A DNA stretch of 64,000 nucleotides from Sternotherus odoratus. Lineage: Eukaryota; Chordata; Testudines; Kinosternidae. The position numbers were made by a program, and so were the translations under genes. How positions within the stretch are numbered: the first letter of the stretch is position 1; each line of letters opens with the position of its first letter. Below the pieces are notes generated by a model. It had not been told where the DNA came from. It did no database searches and saw only the letters and a list, made by a program, of their open reading frames with translations. Shown here in pieces: positions 10,800 through 23,535 of the stretch. The stretch is from assembly GCA_032164245.1 (NCBI GenBank), contig JAVMKO010000003.1, positions 11,728,651-11,792,650 of the forward strand, given 5' to 3'.

Positions 10800-12960
10800 A
10801 TCCCTGTTCACTGCAGCAGGAAGGGGTGGGGGCTCTGGGGTCCTTTACAATGGAAAGGGCTCAATACATGCCATGGCTTGGGTAAAAGTGGCTGGGAAAG
10901 ATGGATTTACTCTCCGCAAAGGAAATAGGTTGGGACTCGAAAATGGAAGCGTGTTGTGTCCACCTGAGTGAGAATCCGCGTGTGCAATCATTGTATTCCT
11001 GCTGATGCTTTTGTAAGCAGGTGTCCCGTAGTGGAGTAAACCAGAAATTGATACTTTTTCCCTTTTACTGTATTTTGGGCGTTTTTTTGCCTATGGCAGC
11101 TGCATAGTGCGCAAGATTTGTGGACTTATATATTCTGAAATTAGATTGTGAGAAAATATTTTGAGATAAGATGGCAAAGTGAAATGTGTACTAGACTTTT
11201 TTTGGAGTGTTGAATCACAAGTCACTTCCTTTAACTTCATATATCAGAGGAAACAGATGATAAGTTTAGATCCCAATTTTAGATCCTTTTTAAAATGCAA
11301 AACTATTTTAATAATGTTTCAATGAGCATGGGGTTGGATTTTTGTGTTTAAATATTTTGTGTTTAAACATTCCTTTTTAGTATTGTGCCTTCACATGCAA
11401 CACGTTGTATTAATGGATGATAACCAGGAAGTTAAACTAACCAGTCTAGTGTCATTTTTTTCAAATTGAGTATGAAATTAAATGAAAATTCTTTAGACTT
11501 TCATGGATTCCAATGTCACTAATACTACCACTTGCCCTTATTAACAGAGATAAGGGGAGTTATTTTAATGCCTGTACCATCTGTAAAGGCAATCCTAAAC
11601 ATTCAGACTCTACAATTTAACTACTGTACTGTTCTAAACTTCTTAATTAAAGAATAGTCAACACTTTTTGTAGCCTGTTCCTGTGAAATAATTCTTATAT
11701 CCTGGTTTTCATTAAAGAGCTATACATAGCCACAATGTGAATAGAAATGTATATCCAATACTAACCTCATATAGCAATTAGAAGTAAACAAATGTAGACC
11801 AAAAATTTAACAAAGAGTTTAGAAAATCTGGCTGCGGCATTTCTAAGGTGACTTTTACTGTGGTATCTAAGGTTTTGTTTGTATTAGGGATTTTTGCACC
11901 AAGGTAACTAAAGCAGTCCAAAACCTCCCATCTAGACAAGCTATTGGCCTTGATCTCCTACCAGCAAAATCTGTTGCCATAAAAATTTATGAAGACAGGC
12001 TGAAATTCTGCTCTTTAAAAAACCTGTGTACAGCTGGTGCATCAATCAAGGGTTGCAAGAGCTTCAGTTTTGGCACTCTGTGAAGGTTTGGGAATAGTTT
12101 TGCCAAACTTCTTGTTCAAACAGAACCCCCTTTAGGTCAAGGATTTGGATTGAAATTATGGCTCCTTAAATATATATATCACACATTCCACTGTGCTAAT
12201 TAGTTTGCACACCTTTCATTACACTACACAAAATTAATGAATATTAAAAAACTAAATGGGGGGGAATGTCAGTTTTCAAAGCTTATGATTCTGTCTATAG
12301 TAGTAATACCTATTATACAGGTGGCTAAACACTTTCCATTACAACCCCCCTGTCTTCAATTGCTTATTCCTTTTGGCAAACTGGGCTGAAATTTTTCATG
12401 CTTAATCTCTGTCTCAGGCTGAATTAATTTTACTCCCCCTTTTGCCCCCCCCAAAAAAGCTTCAACAAAAATCCTTAAACTAAGGGGAAAATAGGCATCT
12501 TTTTAACAAAGTTAAACTATTTCTTAATTTTAAGAGCACTGGTACTTCAGGTTTGAAATGGATATTTGAAATTTGGCAGTATCCAGTTGTGAAGGAGGTA
12601 CAATTTGCTGCCCCTGATTTAGCTAAACTACAAAACCCAGAAAACTGTCTCTTGCATGTGTAGAGCTTGTCAGAAGCATGCTGTTGAAATTAATCTTCAA
12701 GCAACATTGCTCGACTGGCCTACATTTCAGGAATGTCCTCTGATATTGTAGGAGGATTTGTGCAACCTGGAACTTCACATCGTGTTTCTTGGCAATTTAT
12801 TAGGCAATCATAATCCTTCCTACACAGTCCTCATGCCACCCATGCTAAATTGCAGCACATCCTCTATGCTCCAGGCCAGTCTCTGACTGTCTGTTAGGTA
12901 ACTTTGTAAAACATGCCTTCAGCATTTGCATTCCTGTTTTCTAGATTAATGAATTGTCTG
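10800..12960. other. ENPP4 intron 1, mostly unique AT-rich sequence
   Basis: No coding exon or confident repeat seen. Poly-T tracts and ordinary AT-rich intron sequence only. Confidence 0.5.
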
Positions 12961-12969
12961 GCGATGATA

Positions 12970-13090
12970 GGGTGACCAGAGGTTCCTATTTTATAGGGAC
13001 AGTCCTGATATTTGGGGCATTTTCTTTTATAGATGCTTATTACTCTTCCACTCCCTGTCCCGATTTTTCACACTTGTTGTCTGGGCACCC
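12970..13090. mobile_element. Short MITE with 'gggtgaccag' termini
   Basis: The left end 'gggtgaccag' and right end 'ctgggcaccc' form imperfect inverted repeats, and TA flanks both sides. The interior reads 'tatagggacagtcctgatatttgggg'-like text. The same terminus appears inverted at about 63212-63236 ('catctggtcaccctatc'). The TA flanks suggest a Tc1/mariner-type target, but the superfamily is not certain. Confidence 0.6.
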
Positions 13091-13489
13091 TAGGCACTGA
13101 CATTAGCGTAGTAGCTTCATGCTGTAGCATAAAGTCTTTCTCATTGAAAAACCTAACTTGTGAAAAACATACTTTGTCTGATATACTAGTGTGTAGCAGT
13201 CCGTGCTAGCTTTGATGAAAGTAGAATTCCTGATCAATTTGGCAGTATAACCTGTGCAGCAGTCATGGACTTGTCTACAAACAATTAATTTTCTGCAAGC
13301 TGGAGTTTGAATCTACCTAGTGCTAGCCTGCTACGGACTAATTGTGAACCTTACTGATGTGCCTTAACAAATTTTTAATGTTTTTGGTCTGGTCCTATTT
13401 TCAAAGAGGACTAGATCAAAGTGCATTAGTAAATTGTTAGTGGAAATCAGCGGGGTTCACACAGACAGTCCATAGTTTGACACCCCATT

Positions 13490-14480
13490 TTGCAACAAAT
13501 TAAATGTCTTTCTCAGGAAGTCCCCTTCTTTTCTCAAACTAAATATTCCCAGTTTTTTACCTTTCCTCATAGGTCTACTTTTCTAAACCTTGTATCAATT
13601 ATATTGCTCTTTTGAGACTCTGCAGTTTTTGCAATGCCCAAAACTGGATACAATACTACTCCAGTGGCAGCCTCACAAGTGGCAAGTAAAGTGGGACAGT
13701 TACTTCACGTCTTGCGTACAATCCTTCTGTTAATACACCCCAGATTGATATTAGCCTGTTTCTCAAGTGCCCCACATTGTTGGCTCATATTCAGTTTGTG
13801 ATCCACTACAACCCCCAGATCCCTGCAGTACTGCTGCATAGCCTATTATTCCCCATCGTGTGTTTGTATTTTTTTTTAAAAAATGTTATTAATTGTAATA
13901 CTTGTCAATTTGAGACCAATACTCTCTAATTTGTCAAGGTCCTTTTGGATTCTAATTGTCCTCCAAAGTGCTAGCAACCCCTCTCACCTTGGTGGTGTCC
14001 TCACATTTTAAAACCACACTCTCCATTCCATTATCCAAGTCTTTAATGAAAATATTGAATAGTAATGGACCCAGAATGGATGCCTGCAGAACCCCACCAG
14101 ATATGCTCTCCCATTTTGACAATGAGTCATTGATAATGACTCTTTGAGTATAGTCTTTCAATGAGTTGTGCATCCACAAGATAGTACCTCATTGGTAGAC
14201 CACGTTTCCATAGTTTGGTTCTGAGAATGTAATATCGGATTGTATCAAAGCCTTACTAAAATAAAGATAGATTACATCTACTGCTTATCCATATGCACTA
14301 GGCCAGTAACCATGTCAAAGAAGGAAATTTTGGTTTGTTTGGCATGATTTTGTTAACAGCTAACACCTATTGCTGTATTCGCTAGATGATTACAAAATGA
14401 TTATTTAATAACTTGTTCCACTATCTTTACAAGTATCAAAGTTAGGATGACTAGTCTATAATTAATAGAATTTATGAAGT
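13490..14480 (-). mobile_element. CR1 LINE fragment (antisense), RT end and 3' region
   Basis: On the - strand, 14179-13952 translates to a stretch with 'GPLLFNIFIKDLDNGMES', the end of the CR1 reverse-transcriptase domain. The + strand text at 13500-13930 ('cccaaaactggatacaatac', 'cagatccctgcagtac') is the antisense of the adjoining CR1 region. The catalytic region is incomplete and the frame is interrupted, so this is a dead copy in ENPP4 intron 1, opposite to the gene. Confidence 0.85.
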
Positions 14481-14672
14481 TGAAAGTTAAATAACTTTAC
14501 CATTGACTTCAATGAATCCAATTGGGATTGGGCCAGTAGTGATCTCACAGTTAAAACCCCCTTTGGAAAGACACTAGCAAAATTTTAAATATTTAATATA
14601 GCTACCTAAGCCATCTCCAGTATAACACACACTTTAGATTGCATGTATAATAAAATCTTTTTAATTTTTCAG

Positions 14673-15543
14673 GTTCATCAGATTGGCTGCTGGGAACACT
14701 TTGAAATGTTGTCTGCAATGAAATTAAACTTAACACTCTTTCTTTCTGGAATTCTAGCTTGTTATGGAGGCAATGCTAACTACGATTCAATACACAAGTT
14801 ACTCCTGGTGTCCTTTGATGGTTTCAGGGCTGACTATCTGAAAAACTATAGATTTCCTCATCTCCAGGAGTTTATTGAGGACGGTGTGTTGGTAGAACAT
14901 GTTACAAATGCTTTTATCACAAAAACATTCCCAAACCATTACACCATAGTAACAGGCTTATATGAAGAAAGCCATGGCATTGTGGCTAATACAATGTATG
15001 AAGAAGATACAAAGAAGACTTTTTCAGAGTTTAATGATACAGATCCTTTCTGGTGGAATGAGGCGACTCCTATTTGGGTGACCAATCAGCAGCAAGAGAA
15101 TAGAAGAAGTGCTGCTGCAATGTGGCCTGGTACTGATGTAAAAATTAAGAACACAATACCTCATTTTTTTATGAAGTATAATTATTCAGTAACATTTGAA
15201 GAGAGAATGGAGAACATTACTATGTGGCTGAACAACTCTAACCCACCAGTTACTTTTGCTACACTCTATTGGGAAGAACCAGATGCAAGTGGGCATAAAT
15301 ATGGACCAGAAGATAAAGAAAACATGACAAAAGCGTTAGAACAAGTGGATAATCATATTGGTTCACTTGTTTATAAACTCAAGGCATTGGGATTGTGGGA
15401 GAATATTAATGTCATAATTACAAGTGATCATGGAATGACCCAGTGTTTCCCGAAGAAGGTGATTGAACTGGACAACTGCATTGGCCGTGGTAATTACACT
15501 CTAGTAGACAAGACACCAGTTGCTGCAATACTGCCAAGAAAGA
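14673..15543 (+). CDS. ENPP4: ENPP4 exon 2 (first coding exon)
   Basis: Acceptor 'ttaatttttcag|gttcat' at 14672/14673 and donor 'aaga|gtatgt' at 15543/15544. Coding starts at 14718 (or 14706) and the exon ends one base into a codon. It carries the signal peptide and most of the catalytic domain. The frame runs on into the intron to a stop at 15677, which is read-through and not coding. Confidence 0.92.
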
Positions 15544-18500
15544 GTATGTATATTTTTCAGTTGTGTACTGATAAAGTGTTAAACTGTGTCTCCTTTCTTG
15601 CTGGAAGTTTCCCATTGTGGTGTATTACTCATAAGAGTTGGGAAGACCATACAATTCATGTTGCACTATTTAGATAGAAAATAATGGATTAATGAATAAA
15701 TTAAATTACGGGTATCTGGTTACTTAAACATAACTGGGCTCTGGTAATGAAGAGCACTTGTTATTGAATAGCTAAAATTTACCCTACATGCTGTATACCT
15801 TTGGATGTTAATGAGGACTCTGGTGTGGCTTATTCTAAAGTAGTTCTGGCCTTGGAATCTATTCATGCATTTCCTCCTTTTGCTCACCCTGTCAGTTACT
15901 CAGTTATAGCACTGTGTAAATATCTAACTTCACTGGGGATTGAAAATTGTACTGATCTGAGTTTTAGGTCTTAATAACTTTATATATAATCTTAAACCAA
16001 ATCATTTTGATTATCATTTTGCTTCTTTCATCCCCCTTCAATTACAGCCTGGTTTCATTGGTCAAGTCTTAAACTGATAGAGCTAAAACCAATGCTAGAT
16101 GAAAGCTGGAATTGCTCGCTAATCCATTTTAGGGTCCTAATTGAAGATTAGCACTTATTGATGACTACCAAAATAGGGCCAGAATTGATGTGGTTGATTA
16201 AAAATGAGCAGAAAAATCTGACTGACTTTAATGCAGGGTTCACTTTATATTTAAAAAAAATCTGGTTTCTTATCTGTGATTAGTGAATGTTAGAGAGAAA
16301 ATTATATTTGTACCTCAACTTTCATTCTCTCCACAATAAAATCTGAGAAGCCATTAGAGCTTTGACGATGAACACAGTTACAGGAGAAACAAGTGGTGAC
16401 TTCAACACTGATTGCCTCAGTAATCAGTTGGTTACCTAGATGACACCCCCTCTCATTAGGCTTCAGAAAAATTATGTAAAAGTTGTATTAAGTTTCTTTG
16501 TGTGGTTCGTCCGTTTACAGTCGTTATCCATAACTGAATAGTTGCTGTTTCATATGCAATTTTTTTTTCAGACAAAACATATGTATATAACTTACTGAAA
16601 AACTGCAGCAGTTCCATGAAGGTGTATCTTAAAGAAGAGATTCCAGACCGATTTCATTACCATCACAATAAGCGCATTCAACCCATAATTCTGGTCGCAG
16701 ATGAGGGCTGGACAATTGTACAAAATGAGTCATTTATGAAATGTAAGTATTTTCATCCTTCATGATCCTGGTGGCTTATATTGTTGAACTCTTATTTCTG
16801 TTGTTGGGATCCTAAGGTACTACTATCAATGACCAGTAAGAGTCCCATGGATATGACAAAAATCCATAACCATTGGGTTATACAAAATGACAGGAAGGGT
16901 TTAGGAGTACAAAGTTACGCCACCAACAAGTTTTGTATATATAAATCAGCAAGAACAATGGTCACAGTAGCCACAAGTTATGATAGATATGATAGATAGA
17001 TATTTAGATCAATATGTTGAGCAGTAAAGTCCGATGTGGTGAAAGCAAAGTTTTCTATGTTCTGTATATTTGGGTAACCAAAAAAGGGACAATATAAGCT
17101 TGCTGCTGCAAAAGATCAGTTGTCTTATCTTAAGTTATTATCATGAAATGTACTACTTAGTGCTCTGAAACTTTGCCACCACCATCTATCTCCTTGATGA
17201 ATCTGATGGTAACAAGTGACTGTCTATAGAGAATAACTTTTAACTTGGTCATCTGCACTGTCATCACATTCCCAGTTTCATCCATATTGTTGCATAGGAT
17301 ATAAAGCTGTCCTGTGTTCCTTTCAAGTTGGAGGTAACAGTGGAAGGTGTGAATCTCTTCTAAAGGGGAATCAAATAGCTATGAGGTGATTCATTGTAGG
17401 AAAGAGGGTGTCTGGCTCACCAGACATCAAAAAACTGTGCACTTAACTACAGCAGATGTGAATGTTTTACCATGTATACTTTTGAGTGCACAATTGACAG
17501 CTTAATGGAGTAGTGAATGGGCAGTCCCAAACTTTTCTAATGTGGTTTTGTTTTTCTACTAATACAGGGTTGGGCAAACTATGGCCCATGGGCCACATTT
17601 GGCCCATGGGACTGTCTTGCCCAGCCCTTCCATCGCCATGCTGCCATGTGAGCAATGCTCTGAGGGGCGGGGCTGCATGCTCTCATGGGTCAGCATGTCT
17701 AGCTCTGCACGGAGCCAAACACATTGCTCTGAGCAGCATGGTAAGGAGGCCGGGGGGTTGAATAAGGGGTAGGGGCTCCTGGGGGGGCAGTCAGGGGACA
17801 GGTAGCAAGGTGGTTGGGTGCGGTCCTGGGGTAGGGGTTAGGGGTGGGGGATCTCTGGAGGGGGATGTCAGGAAGTGTGTGTATTTGGACACAGTGTGGG
17901 AGTCCCATGGGTCTGTCGGGGCATGGGGGGTCCTGGAGGGGCAGTTGTGGGGGGCGGGGGTGTCTCTGGAGGGGGTGGTTGGAGGGGGGTTGGATGGATC
18001 CAGGGATTCCAAAGGAGGCGGGGCTGGTTGGGGAGGCATAGCCTTCCCTACCAAGGCCCTCCATACAATTTTGCAACCCGGATGTGGCCCTCTGGCCAAA
18101 AAGTTTGCCCACCCCTGTACTAATACCACCAACTACCGTTGCTACCATTCCAGTTTCTAGCAATATTAAGAGATGAATTCACCTGCTTAAAATTGTGTAA
18201 GAGCACTTTGTAGGTAAAAGCTCCTTCAGAACAAATGAGTGCATAGAAGCAAAAGATGTTTAGCGTAAACGAAAGCAAGCAATTGCATTGGTAAAAGTAA
18301 CGATTTATTCCAACACTAACATTTCAAAATAATCTTACTGGAGAGACTGTCGGATCATGAGAACATGTAAATTACAAAATTCCATATTGAGTAATGATAC
18401 TGTCAAAAATGCACTTTGGACAAACTGCCAGCAAGAATTGGATATATACAGGATATTTGCAAAGGCCCTGTCTGATGGGTAATTTGTTGAGTTACTTAGA

Positions 18501-20515
18501 TCACGAGGAAACCTTGGATGAGGACTCTAGTGTGTACGGAGACTGGATCTATCCAAGCTAATGTGCTGCAAACTTTTAGAACTGACCAGTCACAATAAGT
18601 AGCTGTCTAAGGTTGTTTGTTTGTTTGTTTGTTTGTTTTTATCTATCTATCTCAAGAAACCCCGTATGTTTTTTTTGATTGGTTTTGCTGACCTATCCCA
18701 TAGCTTTGTGTTACTGCTATTTCTAACTCTTTCTATATATCTAGTCTTTTGAATGGTTGGTCATAGGAAAAAATTCCTTTTTGTAATATTCTTTTAAGTC
18801 AGTAGTTCTCAGTCTCTTTCATTTGTGGCCCCCTTCTGGAAATTTCAAATGGAGACATGGACCTCTTTGTATCTGTAGCTGAATTCTGTTCAGTTTTCAG
18901 TCAGTCTTTCATGGACACCTTAAGACCTAGTCCACGGTCACACAGGTTGATTGCTGAACACTTAGGACAGTGGTCTTCAGTGTTCCTATAATTTATAAGC
19001 CCGAAGGGCTTATGACAAGTTTGTCTTCCTCTCTTATAAAGAACAACAAACAATTTTTAAATTGCCCTCTAGAGAATCCCAATAACTTGTTCTGACTATT
19101 TGGGTTAGAAGGAGCCAGCTATGACCATGGAAAGAAACATGTATTTAATCTGCAAACAGTAACCATTGTGTTGGCATCTTATACAAGTTTAAAGTAAATA
19201 CAAAAGTGTCTCTCGAGTAGTTGCTCTAAAAAACCCACTATTCCCTGCTGCTAGAGTGATCAGCAGATCAAGGCCAAAATGAAGATTGCTTCTATTCTGC
19301 ATCCTGAAACTCTTCAAATTCTGAGCCTGGCAGACTACTAGATAGGTTCAGGTGCACAAAAGAGGCCTGCTGTTGGACCTGAAGAGTTCAGTACATGAAC
19401 CAACGGCATGAGTGACCCAGTAAAATACAACTGTCACAGCTAGACAAGGGGCAGATGTTTGGTTTCTATGTTGATAGGTTTCCAGAGCACTTAGGTCTTA
19501 TATAAAAGGAACTTGTTGCTGTTTGTTTGCATTCTAAATAATGTCATTCTCTGGAGTTGGTTTATCCTAGAGAAACAAAGATTGTTTACTCTTAACAAAA
19601 AAAACTACCCTACTGCTGTGCCACACTGCTAGAATCCAAAGTTAGATCTACAATGTAATTGGTCTTAAATGGATTTTTGCTGCAATGATTGGTTTAAAAA
19701 AACCATCACAAATTGCTGTCTATGAACTAGAGGTTAATGTGCCTGCTAAAACTTCTACTGAATCACTGTGAATTAGTACATTAAAAAAAAAAAAAGTGGT
19801 TAAAGAACAAATCTGGCTACAAACCTATCATAGACTGTGATGACAATCACTTTCATAATCCAGATCCTCTGCCTGGATTCACATTTCTGAAGGGAATAGA
19901 GGTTGTGCTGTAATCCAGAGAAACTTCAGCAAAGTGCCCTGTTAATTTTCAAGTAGGAAACTTTGCTCTTAAAATATTTTTGTGGCTTTCAGGCATTACT
20001 ATAAGTGTTGCATTACTTTATTGTTCCTTTTTTTTTTTTTTAAGGAACAGACAAGTTAATATTATAGCTGACAACGTTTGTAAACAACTTAGTTTCTGTT
20101 GTAAACTAACATCAATTTTATATTTGTTTATTAACTTTGCATTTCTCCTTCAGTAGGTGACCACGGCTATGACAATGCTCTTCCAAGCATGCATCCGTTC
20201 CTGGCTGCTCATGGTCCTGCTTTTCACAAAGGCTACAAGCAAAACACAATGAATAATGTTGATATCTACCCAATGATGTGTCACATCCTTGGATTAAAAC
20301 CTCAGCCCAATAATGGAACCTTCAGCAACACCAAGTGCTTGTTAGTTGACCAGTGGTGCATCAATCTCCCTGAAGCAATTGGAATAGTTATTGGCGTCCT
20401 CTTAGTGTTAACTACTCTGACCTGCCTTATAATAATCATGAAGAACAGAGTATCTTCTCCCCGTCCATTCTCCAGACTTCAGCTACAAGAGGACGACGAT
20501 CCCTTAATTGGATAG
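14718..20515 (+). CDS. ENPP4: ENPP4, ectonucleotide pyrophosphatase/phosphodiesterase 4 (3 coding exons)
   Basis: Joined exons 14718-15543, 16572-16742 and 20154-20515 give 452 aa; human ENPP4 is 453. It is a type I membrane ectoenzyme known to hydrolyse Ap3A and ATP-type substrates at the endothelial surface. Residues 1-18 look like a signal peptide. The phosphodiesterase domain has the metal-binding Asp34 in 'SFDGFR', the nucleophile Thr70 in '[10 protein letters not shown]', '[12 protein letters not shown]' (Asp and His ligands near 189/193), 'TSDHGM' (Asp-His), and 'GDHGYDN' (His ligand). All are intact. Many N-x-S/T sites are present. A membrane span ('[20 protein letters not shown]') is followed by a short tail ending 'EDDDPLIG'. 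I chose the Met at 14718 because its numbering matches the family; an in-frame Met at 14706 is the alternative. Function is inferred from family. Confidence 0.95.
16572..16742 (+). CDS. ENPP4: ENPP4 exon 3
   Basis: 171 bp. Acceptor 'tttttttttcag|acaaaa', donor 'aaat|gtaagt'. The first two bases complete an Asn codon, recreating an N-K-T glycosylation site at the junction. It encodes '[19 protein letters not shown]' through '[18 protein letters not shown]'. The same boundaries occur in the paralogous ENPP5 exon. Confidence 0.93.
17565..18117 (+). mobile_element. Non-autonomous hAT element with perfect 8-bp duplication
   Basis: Bounded by identical 'tactaata' at 17557-17564 and 18118-18125. 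Termini are 'cagggttgggcaaactatgg' and 'aagtttgcccacccctg'. The G-rich interior is decayed 'ggggtcctggaggggcag' phrases, and the right arm has 'gaggcatagccttccctacc'. It sits in ENPP4 intron 3 and has no coding capacity. Confidence 0.92.
18126..20153. other. Remainder of ENPP4 intron 3
   Basis: Contains a (GTTT)n/(ATCT)n simple repeat at about 18617-18652, a possible decayed hAT copy near 18800-18900 ('cagtagttctcagtctctttc' followed by 'gtggccccctt'), and A- and T-runs near 19784 and 20027. No additional exon was seen. Confidence 0.45.
20154..20515 (+). CDS. ENPP4: ENPP4 exon 4 (last coding exon)
   Basis: Acceptor 'atttctccttcag|tagg'. The junction codon is Leu, followed by '[20 protein letters not shown]', with the final zinc-ligand His. 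It continues through the membrane-proximal region, the transmembrane span and the acidic tail, to the stop codon TAG at 20513-20515. Confidence 0.95.
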
Positions 20516-20816
20516 CAGATGTAGGAAGTCCTAACCTCACTACTATGTAGACATTAGGGTCTGGAAGTAGGTGGTATGTTTAACCTGCAAGTTTGCTGAT
20601 CATTCTATGATGCACTTTAAACAGTACTCCATTTAAAATTGCCTAAGATGTACAGACAACCTGTTGAACTGTTTGCCTCTGCATCTTGACTAACAATTCA
20701 ATAGCCCAAGATTCACAAAAAGAATCTACACTGAAAGAAATCCTTTGTTTCCTACCGGAAAAAGCATTTACAAGACAAAGATGTTAGTTTTGTATTTGGG
20801 TATTTACACACTTGCA

Positions 20817-20822
20817 AAATAA
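20817..20822 (+). terminator. ENPP4: ENPP4 polyadenylation signal (candidate)
   Basis: Canonical AATAAA about 300 bp after the stop codon ('gcaaaataaaatat'). A second AATAAA in 'ctaaataaaccag' near 21042 is the next candidate. Which is used cannot be decided from sequence. Confidence 0.55.
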
Positions 20823-21139
20823 AATATCCACTATAAACTATTAGGCTGGAGTCTGAACTTTAACATTTGTAAATGAAACTGTATTTTGTATTAAATTTAA
20901 TAGCAGTGATCTCTTTACAATTCTTGCACTTAGGTATTAATTGGAAAAATCTGTCCTGGGTCTTAGACTTTAAGACCAGTGGTTCTCTGGCTGGTGTATA
21001 TTGATTATTCTCGGAAACAGGGATTCCAATTTCTTGTATCTAAATAAACCAGCAATAGAAATTCATCACTAGTGGCAGTTCTCCCCTGCAACTATTATAA
21101 ATCAAGTTGTACAATGCTAAGTGTTTTTTAACTAGGAGG

Positions 21140-21350
21140 TGATGTAGTCTAAAGTACAGGAATGGGTTTATGGATATCTAAGTTCATATCCCACTTCTGA
21201 CTACTTTCAGCATGGCCTTGTGCAAGTCAGCTGACTTCTCTACCCCAGTTTCCTCATTTATAGAACTGGGATAACTTACCTCGCAGAGATGACTTTAATA
21301 GTGAGTTTGTGAAACGTCTTGAAATATAAAGTACTATTAAAGGGAAGACT
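21140..21350. repeat. MIR-like SINE copy
   Basis: 'gccttgtgcaagtcagctgac' followed by 'ctaccccagtttcctcattta' and 'actgggataacttacctcgc' is the characteristic MIR core and 3' text. Confidence 0.6.
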
Positions 21351-23084
21351 GAAAACCTTTCTCAAATACACTCCTCCTTACTTACATGCAGTCTTTTCAT
21401 ATACTTAAAAAAAATTTTTTTTTTTTTTAAATGGGAAGCCCTCACTTCAGCGGTCAAAGCTTTCTCTGATTAAAACATGACTGTAATAACACATGAAGGA
21501 AAAACTTGGTTTAGTGCTTAGATAAGGATATGAAAACTTGATGGACTATATCCTATGAGGATGGTACCTTTTTGGATCTAAACCACAATTTTAAAGTTCT
21601 ATTGTAAACTAACGGTATTATCTGAAAACCACTGAACCTATTAGTGATGCAGTATGATTTGCTATATGCCACTTCAGTCCCTGGGTGCTGATCAGGGTTT
21701 GAAGAAAGTGCTCGAAGTGCTGAGTGTTGTGCTTGAATAGTGCTTTGCTGATACTCAGTGGCATTGGTGGCTCCAAAGGGAGCTGCATTGTTTTTCAAGG
21801 GTAGATAGAATGAAAAATAGATGATTAATTCTAATTCCCTTTATGTGTGTGTGTATATAATGTGCTTAAGATCAGTCTATTTTTAAATGGCTAGTGCCTT
21901 AACTTTGTGAAATATTTATATTTTGATTGTATGGTTTTGGTTTCTGTGAAAACATTTTGCATATGTAAAATAAATTTTAGTAAGTGCCCTAATTTTTTTC
22001 TTTTTTTTTCCTAAGGGAAAACATGGCATGTTCATCCCTTTTGAACTGATATAGCTTTTGCTGTTATGACCCATTGATAGCATTTCATAGTCTGCTCTAA
22101 CTGGGATCTTTACCTCCAAAAGAGGCTAATGCATCCAAAAATGGCTGTGCAGGGGAAGGAGGCACATATTAGCTGCTGGTCTGGGCTAGGAGCAGGAAGG
22201 GCTCAGACTGGTAAGGGTGGGTGAGAGCTTGAAGAGCCCAGGTACTGAGTAGCCATCAATGCATCCCTACTGCTGGAAAAGGCAGGGTCCCCACTGTCCT
22301 TAAAAAAAGCAGCTGCTGCCAGTTCTAGCCAGTAACCTGTGTAAAATATCCCATATTTGAGAAGGTTACAGCAGATCTAAGCCGGCTATTTGAGTCCTCA
22401 GACCCCCTAGAGCTTCATTAATTGATTTTAGGTAAAAACTGCATTAAATGCACTGACAGATCTAGCATTAGACAAACTAAATTCTCCATACTATATTTTT
22501 TTTAATATATCAGCTTCTTTTGACAGCATGAGGATAGTAGGATTGGATAGAGTTGCCCTTTAGTACTATAGATCTGGTTACCTCGAGAAGAGCTTCTGTC
22601 CTCAGCCCCTATGCCATAGATGAGAGCAGTAGAGATGTCTAAAACTGGAGCTACCTGGCCACAAGTGGGATGGGGGGAGGCCTGTGGTAGCACCTTCTCC
22701 ATCAGGCTCTTATTTCTGGAATTTGTTTCTCTTCCAGCACTAGATGCTATAAAGCCATATCTTGTGTAATATGCATAGAAGAGTATTTTTCACAATGGAA
22801 AGATGATCATGACCGCACCTTGAGTATTAATTGGAAATATGTATCTGAATTATGCTAAAAGCTTGCTTAGGGGAAAGGATAGAGCTGAGGCTACTGTGAA
22901 GTAGCATAAAGGAAGAATTAAATTAGTCATTCTATTTGTGGCTTGGGGTGCTTCAATTGAGAGATTTCCTTGTCATATGTGAAAGTTTTCAGTTACAGAA
23001 ATTGGTCTAATAAAATATTGCCTCATCCACCTTACTTCTCTCCAAAGTAGTTTAATACTTAAGCTAAAAGACAGGAATAGAGTG

Positions 23085-23535
23085 TAATGAGACGGCTCAT
23101 GAGACAGCTCATGGTGTCAGATACCATCAGATGGTCCAGAGACATATACACGGAACACATCACGGGACATCACCAGTACCAGGTCGAGTAGCCGAGACTG
23201 ACTACCAGGGAAACAACCCACCCCCCCTTCCCTGACAAACAGAGGGACGCACCCCACCCATGTACTTATCGCCTACACCACCGCTGACTCGGACTTTCAC
23301 TACGCCGCATGGGTGGCGTACCCAAACACACCTATAGACTGACTCTTTAAAAAATTCCCACACCCCAATCTGGAGCTATGCTGGATATGTGATATGCATG
23401 TGCCTTGTAAACTGTACCTACTACCTACAATCGCCCATAACTCCAGCCTGACTCCAGATGTCCAGTACCTTACCTCTCAATCTGTGTATGTTTTCATGTT
23501 GAACATTAGCTTTAATAAAAAAAAAAAATTAACTC
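23085..23535 (+). mobile_element. Retroposon 3' end with polyadenylation signal and A-tract
   Basis: A block richer in C and CpG than its surroundings (for example 'ctacaccaccgctgactcgg') ends in 'ctttaataaaa' followed by about 12 A's at about 23512-23528. This is the layout of the 3' end of a LINE or processed transcript. The 5' limit and the family are unknown, and no target duplication was found by eye. Confidence 0.45.

Noticed and set aside
13952..14179. 75-codon - strand frame with RT-like sequence as a host gene
   Set aside because: It is the end of a degraded CR1 reverse transcriptase with no intact catalytic core.
15544..15677. Extension of the ENPP4 reading frame past exon 2
   Set aside because: The consensus donor at 15544 and perfect continuation in exon 3 show this is intron read-through; family homology ends at the donor.
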